A stretch of DNA of 11,378 nucleotides, taken from NCBI GenBank assembly GCA_947588665.1, contig CANPYU010000024.1, forward strand, positions 1 through 11,378, read 5' to 3'. Under the pieces are notes generated by a model. It was given only the letters and a program-made list of their open reading frames with translations. It searched no databases and had not been told where the DNA came from. The DNA is from an uncultured Bacilli bacterium (GTDB lineage Bacteria; Bacillota_I; Bacilli_A; RF39; UBA660). Shown here piece by piece: positions 6,742 to 11,378 of the stretch (its first letter is position 1; the number at the start of each line of letters is the position of its first letter). Made by a program: the position numbers and the translations under genes.

Positions 6742-6786
6742 GCAATAATTTTGTAATCTATTATAAGCAAAGTTATTGCCTTTTTT
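6742..6786 (+). terminator. Rho-independent terminator closing the metallopeptidase cluster
   Basis: A 12-bp stem pairs GCAATAATTTTG (6742-6753) with CAAAGTTATTGC (6768-6779) through one T-G wobble. It has a 14-nt loop and is followed by C and six T. It lies 45 nt after the stop of the 190-aa gene and before the dinD promoter, so it separates the two transcripts. A second inverted repeat without T run (ATAAGATA at 6698-6705, TATCTTAT at 6721-6728) lies upstream. Confidence 0.85.
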
Positions 6787-6821
6787 AATTAAAAAATAAT
6801 TGGTATAAATACATAAAAATA

Positions 6822-6850
6822 TTTACAAACATTTGTTTTTATGATATAAT
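6822..6850 (+). promoter_or_regulatory. dinD promoter
   Basis: TTTACA (6822-6827, five of six matches to the -35 consensus) and TATAAT (6845-6850) are spaced by exactly 17 nt, with an extended -10 TG at 6842-6843. It is the best promoter in the window. The start codon lies 33 nt downstream of the -10. Confidence 0.85.
6826..6839. promoter_or_regulatory. LexA/SOS-box-like operator over the dinD promoter
   Basis: The 14-mer CAAACATTTGTTTT has the layout AAAC-N4-GTTT, close to the Gram-positive LexA (DinR) box CGAACATATGTTCG, whose core is GAAC-N4-GTTC. Both outer G/C bases of the core are replaced by A/T, so it is a weak or lineage-specific form. It overlaps the last base of the -35 and fills the first part of the spacer, an ideal place for repression. 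That it sits before dinD, an SOS gene in Escherichia coli, supports the call. Confidence 0.6.
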
Positions 6851-6882
6851 TTAATTAGTTTATAAGATAGGGGGAATTAAAA

Positions 6883-7728
6883 ATGAAAGAACAACTTATA
6901 AAAATTGAAGATACTAATAAAACATTTGAAAGTATCAAACACATTGATGAATATGGAAAAGAATATTGGAGTGCCAGAGAATTAATGCAAGCACTAAAAT
7001 ATAAGAAATGGGATAAATTTATTAATGTAATAAAAAATGCAGAAATTGCTTGTAGCAAAAGTGCTAATTTAGTTACTGACCATTTTCTCCAAGTGGGGAA
7101 AATGGTAGAAATAGGTTCAGGAGCTAAAAGAAAACAAAAAGATTATAAATTAACTCGATATGCTTGTTATTTAATTGTTCAGAATGCTAATCCTAAAAAA
7201 GAAAGTGTTGCCTTAGGTCAAACATATTTTGCAATTCAAACTAGAAAACAAGAAATTTCTGAATTAGAGTATAGTTCATTAAGTGAAGATGAAAAAAGAT
7301 TTTACCAGAGAAATTTAACTAAAAAAGGCAACTATTCATTAAATCAAGCCGCCAAAAATGCCGGAGTAAAAAACTTTGATAGATTTCATAATTATGGCTA
7401 TAAAGGATTATACAATGGTGAAACAGCCGATGATATAGCTAAAAGAAAAAAATTAAGATATAGAGAAGATATTTTAGATAATATGGGTAGTGAAGAACTA
7501 GCCGCCAACTTATTTCGCATTACTCAAACTGAAGCCAAATTAAAAAGAGAAAATATCAAAAATGAAAACGATGCCAATCAAACTCATTATATTATTGGCA
7601 AAAACATAAGAGAAGTTATTAAAAAAAACGGAGGAACGATGCCTGAAGATTTACCTACGCCAGAAAAAAGTCTTAAAGAATTAGAAAAAGAAATTAAAAG
7701 TAAACTTCTAACAACTCCTATAAAATAA
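6883..7728 (+). CDS. dinD: DNA damage-inducible protein D homologue
   Basis: The 281-aa product matches DinD over most of its length; the E. coli protein is about 274 aa. It has FESIKHIDEYGKEYWSARELMQ at residues 15-36 (a Bro-N-like start), KWDKFINVIKNAEIAC at 42-57, TDHFLQVGKMVEIGSGAKR at 65-83, and the signature RYACYLIVQNANP at 92-104 followed by VALGQTYFAIQTRKQE at 109-124. The C-terminal half is charged and helical. E. coli DinD is induced by DNA damage through LexA and has been reported to inhibit RecA filament activity; whether this homologue does the same is inference. The start is fixed by AGGGGG at 6869-6874. It is a single-gene transcript between terminators. A decayed copy of its 5' end lies at 3457-3571. 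Confidence 0.9.
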   Translation: MKEQLIKIEDTNKTFESIKHIDEYGKEYWSARELMQALKYKKWDKFINVIKNAEIACSKSANLVTDHFLQVGKMVEIGSGAKRKQKDYKLTRYACYLIVQNANPKKESVALGQTYFAIQTRKQEISELEYSSLSEDEKRFYQRNLTKKGNYSLNQAAKNAGVKNFDRFHNYGYKGLYNGETADDIAKRKKLRYREDILDNMGSEELAANLFRITQTEAKLKRENIKNENDANQTHYIIGKNIREVIKKNGGTMPEDLPTPEKSLKELEKEIKSKLLTTPIK

Positions 7729-7763
7729 TAAAATAATTAAAGCAACAAAATAAAAAATTTATG

Positions 7764-7794
7764 AGTAGTAGATTTTTAAAATCTATTACTTTTT
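7764..7794 (+). terminator. Rho-independent terminator after dinD
   Basis: AGTAGTAGATTTT (7764-7776) pairs with AAAATCTATTACT (7778-7790) through one G-T wobble; the inner A/T pairs probably open to give a usable loop. A T run extends to 7794. It starts 36 nt after the dinD stop codon. Confidence 0.75.
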
Positions 7795-7838
7795 AAATTT
7801 TATAAAATAAATAGATATGAAATTTTTATTTTTTCTAG

Positions 7839-7844
7839 TATAAT
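7839..7844 (+). promoter_or_regulatory. probable -10 element for the small membrane-anchored gene
   Basis: A perfect TATAAT lies 43 nt before the start at 7887, downstream of the dinD terminator. No good -35 is seen 16-18 nt upstream and there is no TGn extension, so the call rests on the -10 and on position. Confidence 0.4.
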
Positions 7845-7886
7845 AATTATAACCAAAAAAATCAAATTAATAAAAAAGGAGCTATA

Positions 7887-8120
7887 ATGAAAAAAAGATT
7901 AATAACCATTGGTATTATAATAATCTTATTAGTTTTACTAATACCTATTCCTACTCATTTAAAAGATGGAGGGTCTATCAAATATAATGCCCTAACTTAT
8001 CAAATAACCAAAGTTCACTCTCTAAAACCAATTTTTGAAGAAGAAACATCTGGTAAAAAATATCATGAAGGTATAATAATAAAAATATTAGGTTTTGAAA
8101 TATTTAATAATGTTAAATAA
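7887..8120 (+). CDS. small membrane-anchored protein, function unknown
   Basis: The 77-aa product starts with a lysine-rich N-terminus and one membrane helix (about residues 4-21), then a short extracytoplasmic-type domain: HLKDGGSIKYNALTYQITKVH at about 25-45 and GIIIKILGFEIFNNVK at the end. Similar short proteins with a LKDGG-YxALxYxIxKVH and I-ILGFE-(F/Y)NNV pattern are common in Clostridia and other Bacillota, but I know of no assigned function. The ribosome binding site is AAGGAG at 7876-7881. The protein lacks a lipobox cysteine and an obvious signal-peptidase site, so the helix is probably retained. It is followed after 78 nt by an XRE regulator gene without a clear promoter of its own, so the two may be co-transcribed. 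Confidence 0.8.
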   Translation: MKKRLITIGIIIILLVLLIPIPTHLKDGGSIKYNALTYQITKVHSLKPIFEEETSGKKYHEGIIIKILGFEIFNNVK

Positions 8121-8198
8121 AAAATATTAACTCCAGTTTTATTTCATGTTCAAAACTTCTTTTATCTTTTAAAATTAAAATGAGAAAGGAGGAAGTTT

Positions 8199-8906
8199 AT
8201 GAATCAAGAACAAATAGGTAAATTTATTGCCGAAAAAAGAAAAGAAAAAAAGTTAACCCAAGAAGAATTAGCCGAACGCCTAGGCGTAACTAATCGCTCA
8301 ATAAGTAATTGGGAAAATGGCAAAAATATGCCTGACCTGTCTTTATTTAAACCAATTTGCAGCGTATTAGATATTACGATTAATGAACTTTTAAGTGGCA
8401 AAAATTTAAATAAAATAGACTATCAAAAAAATTTTGAAGAAAATATTGTCAACACGATAAATTATTCTACTAAAAAAATTAATATATATCGTGATTTAAT
8501 CTCTTTAATATTACTTATTTTTGGCTTATTTATTTCTTTATCGGCTTTAATGATTTTTCCCACTGAAAGTAGTTGGGGCTCTATTTATTCAGTATTTGGA
8601 ATAATAATATTTATCGCTGGGATAACCAAAATTATAAATATAACTAAATGGTCTAAAAAATTATTATTTATAAGTTTTATATTTACTCTTGCTATGGGAG
8701 TATTACTATTTACAGATTATTTAAATGTAAAAACTCATCATGAAGCCCCAATGTTTAGAATTAAAACAACTACTACTGGTGATGTAATTTATTATGATAC
8801 TTTATTTTATGATGTCTATCGTTGCCATTTTAATGAAGAAAACGAGTCCTGGATAATTAAAAAAAATAATAATCCCTCTATTAAAGAATTACTAAATTTT
8901 TGTTAA
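8199..8906 (+). CDS. XRE-family HTH regulator with three membrane helices
   Basis: The 235-aa product has an N-terminal Cro/C1-type HTH at about residues 6-62 (IGKFIAEKRKEKKLTQEELA, then GVTNRSISNWENGKNMPDLS and LDITINELLSG), a linker to about 95, and membrane helices at about 99-120, 128-148 and 154-172. The C-terminal part (about 183-235) has a compact domain with DVIYYDTLFYDVYRCHF, seen in other membrane-bound XRE proteins of Bacillota. The protein probably holds its DNA-binding domain at the inner face of the membrane and senses an envelope or small-molecule signal; that is inference. The ribosome binding site is AAAGGAGG at 8185-8192. No clear operator was found. Targets may include its own operon or the acyltransferase gene downstream. 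Confidence 0.9.
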   Translation: MNQEQIGKFIAEKRKEKKLTQEELAERLGVTNRSISNWENGKNMPDLSLFKPICSVLDITINELLSGKNLNKIDYQKNFEENIVNTINYSTKKINIYRDLISLILLIFGLFISLSALMIFPTESSWGSIYSVFGIIIFIAGITKIINITKWSKKLLFISFIFTLAMGVLLFTDYLNVKTHHEAPMFRIKTTTTGDVIYYDTLFYDVYRCHFNEENESWIIKKNNNPSIKELLNFC

Positions 8907-8945
8907 CAAAATATGTCAAATTTAAACAACTAACTTTTATTTATC

Positions 8946-8974
8946 TTGTTAAATTATTAAATAATAGTTATAAT
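8946..8974 (+). promoter_or_regulatory. promoter of the acyltransferase gene
   Basis: TTGTTA (8946-8951, four of six matches to the -35 consensus) and a perfect TATAAT (8969-8974) have a 17-nt spacer. The start codon at 9000 is 25 nt downstream of the -10, which leaves a short leader with AGAGGT at 8988-8993 as ribosome binding site. Confidence 0.8.
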
Positions 8975-8999
8975 CAAATTAAGTAAAAGAGGTTGTTAA

Positions 9000-11219
9000 A
9001 TGAAGTCTGATAAGTATTATAAAGATTTAAATATTATAAGAATACTTGCTATGTTCTCTGTTTTATTATATCACTTAAACATTTTAAAAGGGGGATATTT
9101 AGCAGTTTGTACTTTCTTTTTATTAAGTAGTTATTTATCTTGTATCTCTCTTTTTAAAAAAGAAAAAATATCAATACTCTCTTATTATAAAAATTTATTT
9201 GTAAAAATATACTTACCCATAATATTAATTGTTTTTATAACTATCTTTATTGTCTCTTATTTACCTAATATAATATGGATAAATATTAAACCCGAGGTAA
9301 AATCTATATTATTTAGTTATAATAACTTTTGGCAATTAAAAGCTAATCTTGATTATTTTGCCGGCAATATTAATTCACCTTTTACTCATCTATGGTATAC
9401 ATCTATTTTAATCCAATTTGATTTAGTATTTCCTTTTATTTATTTAATATTAAAAAAACTAGGAGATAAAATTCATAAGATAGTACCCATTATTATAACT
9501 TTACTTATTAGTATAATTAGTACTTTATATTTTTTTAAAACAAGTACATATTCTAATATAATGTTTTCATATTATAATACTTTTGCCCGAATGTTTTCTT
9601 TATGGTTTGGTGTATTTTTAGGATTTATTCATATTTATTATCAACCCTTAATTATTCATAAATTAAAAGAAAATCCTTTAAGTAAAATAATTTTTTATAT
9701 TTATTTAATAATATTAATTAGTTTATTTATTTTTGCTTCGTCTACATCTAAATATTATGGACTAGCTATGATTTTAACCACTTTAATTACTTTAAGATTA
9801 ATAGATTATGCTACTTTATCAACTAATAAAGAAAATATTATTAGTAAACTATTTAAATATCTTGCTAGTATCAGTTATGAAATTTATTTATTACAATATC
9901 CTTTAATTTATATCTTAAGTATTTTAATTACTAATAATTATCTTTTAATATTTTCAATTATTATACTAGTATTCATATTATCTAATATATTCCATTTTGC
10001 TTTCAAAAAACATTCTAAACTAAAACTAAAAATATTACAATCATCAATATTAATCCCTTTATTAATATTTACAATATTAGGTGTTTATAAATATCTTAAA
10101 ACTCCTGATTATACTATAGAAATGAAAGCTTTAGAGCAAGAACTTGCAAGTAACGAAGAAAAATTATTACAAAAAAAGCAAGAATATCAATCTAAACTAA
10201 TCGAAGAAAATAATAGTTGGGAAGAAGAATTAAGTAAACTAACCGCGAGTAAAGAAGAACTATCTAATATAGTTAAAAACTTAAAAATTACAGGTATTGG
10301 TGATTCTGTAATGCTTGGAGCAGTTGATAATCTATATAGTACTTTTAAAAATAGTTATTTTGATGCTAAAATATCTCGTACAGCCTGGTCTATCAATGAT
10401 ATATTATTAGATTTAAAAAGTAAAAATATTTTAGGTGATATTATAATTTTTAACTTAGGTGCAAATGGTGATTGTTCTAAATCTTGCAAAGAAAAAATTA
10501 TGGCTACCTGTGGTGATAGAACTGTTTTTTGGCTTAATACAACTAATTTACCATCTGTAAATGAAACTCTAAAAGAATTTGCCGAAAGTTATTCTAATCT
10601 AACTATTATTGATTGGTATAATATTTCTAAAGACCACCAAGAATATTTTTATGCTGATGGTATTCATTTAACTTCTAAAGGTCGCATTGCCTATACAAAC
10701 GCCATATATGAAGCTATTTATAATGATTATGCCAAAGTTTATGAAGAAAAAAAAGAAACTGCTATAAAAGACCATGAAAAAGAATTAAAAAATAAAATGA
10801 CATTTATAGGAAGTGAATTATTATTAAATGCTTTTCCCTATATTCAAGAGTATTACCCAAATGCCTTATACTTAATTAATAAAGATTATACTTATAATTC
10901 TTTATTAGAAAACTTAGAAAAGAACATAAAAAATAATACTTTAACTAATCGTGTTATTTTAGTATTTGATAGTATTATTAACTTAAAAGAAAAAGAATAT
11001 CAAGAAATACTTAAACTGTTAAAAAATAAAGAAGTATCTATCATTAATTTAACATCCCGTAATTTAACTAATCTTGCTACATCAAATATTAAAGTTTATA
11101 ATTTCTATTCTGAAATAAAAAATCATCCTGAATATTTAATGATTGATAATGTTCATTTATCTAAAGAAGGGAATAATGCTTTAAAGGAATATTTAACAAC
11201 TATTTTACCTAAAAACTAG
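9000..11219 (+). CDS. OatA/OafA-type O-acyltransferase with SGNH domain and a second degenerate SGNH repeat
   Basis: The 739-aa product opens with an acyltransferase-3 domain of about ten membrane helices (residues about 8-363). Its first helices hold the conserved Arg14 and His25 (RILAMFSVLLYH) and GGYLAVCTFFLLSSYL, where the usual form is GVDvFFvLSGYL. A coiled coil follows (about 374-428). Next is an SGNH esterase/transferase domain: GDS at 434-436 with Ser436 as nucleophile, GANG at 487-490 with Asn489, and DGIH with Asp553 and His556. Such proteins move acyl groups across the membrane and attach them to cell-wall sugars; OatA O-acetylates peptidoglycan. Residues about 600-735 repeat the layout with FIGSELLLNA (Ser605, the Asp of GDS lost) and DNVHLSKEG (Asp716, His719) but without a GxN block. 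The usual OatA is about 600-660 aa, so this tail is extra. The exact acceptor is unknown. Confidence 0.88.
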   Translation: MKSDKYYKDLNIIRILAMFSVLLYHLNILKGGYLAVCTFFLLSSYLSCISLFKKEKISILSYYKNLFVKIYLPIILIVFITIFIVSYLPNIIWINIKPEVKSILFSYNNFWQLKANLDYFAGNINSPFTHLWYTSILIQFDLVFPFIYLILKKLGDKIHKIVPIIITLLISIISTLYFFKTSTYSNIMFSYYNTFARMFSLWFGVFLGFIHIYYQPLIIHKLKENPLSKIIFYIYLIILISLFIFASSTSKYYGLAMILTTLITLRLIDYATLSTNKENIISKLFKYLASISYEIYLLQYPLIYILSILITNNYLLIFSIIILVFILSNIFHFAFKKHSKLKLKILQSSILIPLLIFTILGVYKYLKTPDYTIEMKALEQELASNEEKLLQKKQEYQSKLIEENNSWEEELSKLTASKEELSNIVKNLKITGIGDSVMLGAVDNLYSTFKNSYFDAKISRTAWSINDILLDLKSKNILGDIIIFNLGANGDCSKSCKEKIMATCGDRTVFWLNTTNLPSVNETLKEFAESYSNLTIIDWYNISKDHQEYFYADGIHLTSKGRIAYTNAIYEAIYNDYAKVYEEKKETAIKDHEKELKNKMTFIGSELLLNAFPYIQEYYPNALYLINKDYTYNSLLENLEKNIKNNTLTNRVILVFDSIINLKEKEYQEILKLLKNKEVSIINLTSRNLTNLATSNIKVYNFYSEIKNHPEYLMIDNVHLSKEGNNALKEYLTTILPKN

Positions 11220-11283
11220 TAAATAATCTTTAAAAGTCATAAAAAAAATAATGAAACGTACATTTTATTAAGAGGTGTTATAT

Positions 11284-11378
11284 TTGAAAAAAATAAGTGT
11301 TATCTTACTAATATGTACGTTTTTATTTTCTTCTATTCCCACTTTAGTTAAAGCCGCCGATTCTCTTAATTTAGATGC
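11284..11378 (+). CDS. secreted protein, N-terminal signal peptide only (gene runs out of the window)
   Basis: A TTG start with AGAGGTG at 11271-11277 opens a frame that stays open to the window edge, about 31 codons. It encodes a classic signal peptide: a KKI n-region, a hydrophobic core (SVILLICTFLFSSIP) and a likely signal-peptidase I site near LVKA-ADS. The first mature residues, ADSLNLDA, resemble the start of D-alanyl-D-alanine carboxypeptidases of the DacA type. That would suit a wall-enzyme neighbour, but too little is visible to assign it. A 10-bp inverted repeat brackets the ribosome binding site and start codon. Confidence 0.65.
   Translation, partial: MKKISVILLICTFLFSSIPTLVKAADSLNLD

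Noticed and set aside
1..11378. CRISPR arrays, tRNA or rRNA genes, insertion-sequence ends
   Set aside because: I saw no regularly spaced repeats, no tRNA- or rRNA-like conserved segments and no transposase frame with terminal inverted repeats.

Overview
The window comes from a very AT-rich, low-GC Gram-positive-type bacterium (Bacillota). This rests on strong AGGAGG-type ribosome binding sites 5-9 nt before most starts, TATAAT -10 boxes, hairpin-plus-T-run terminators, an OatA-like wall O-acyltransferase and a membrane-bound XRE regulator. The extreme AT bias would suit an uncultured gut Bacilli/RF39-type lineage or a Clostridium relative, but the sequence alone does not settle that. Trp is encoded by TGG throughout and no long gene contains an internal TGA, so the standard bacterial code fits. 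All supported genes lie on the + strand.

Layout: (1) 1-369, the 3' part of an aldo/keto reductase gene, followed by a terminator. (2) 651-2076, a two-gene unit: an MmcQ/YjbR-type DNA-binding protein fused to a C-terminal EVE (modified-base reader type) domain, then a small four-helix membrane protein. (3) 2222-3456, a compact operon of flavodoxin, carboxymuconolactone-decarboxylase-family protein and cupin; with the aldo/keto reductase this looks like a small redox/detoxification set interrupted by unit 2. (4) 3457-3753, a decayed stretch starting right at the cupin stop. It holds a frameshifted remnant of the promoter and 5' end of a dinD gene, whose intact copy is 3.4 kb downstream. (5) 3754-6697, a four-frame cluster of unrecognised genes: a three-helix membrane protein, a 40-codon stub, a tail-anchored HExxH metallopeptidase-like protein and a 190-aa soluble protein, closed by a clear terminator. 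(6) 6883-7728, intact dinD with a near-consensus promoter overlapped by a LexA/SOS-box-like sequence, then a terminator. (7) 7887-8906, a small membrane-anchored protein and an XRE regulator with three membrane helices. (8) 9000-11219, a large OatA/OafA-type acyltransferase with a C-terminal SGNH domain plus a second, degenerate SGNH-like repeat. (9) 11284 to the edge, the start of a secreted protein.

The most promising undescribed element is region 4-6: a membrane/metallopeptidase cluster lying between a decayed and an intact copy of the SOS-type dinD gene. This looks like an accessory module inserted or amplified next to dinD. The 40-codon stub in front of the peptidase gene resembles the peptidase's own N-terminus, a further sign of duplication and decay. 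The YjbR-EVE fusion with its membrane partner is a second candidate accessory module.
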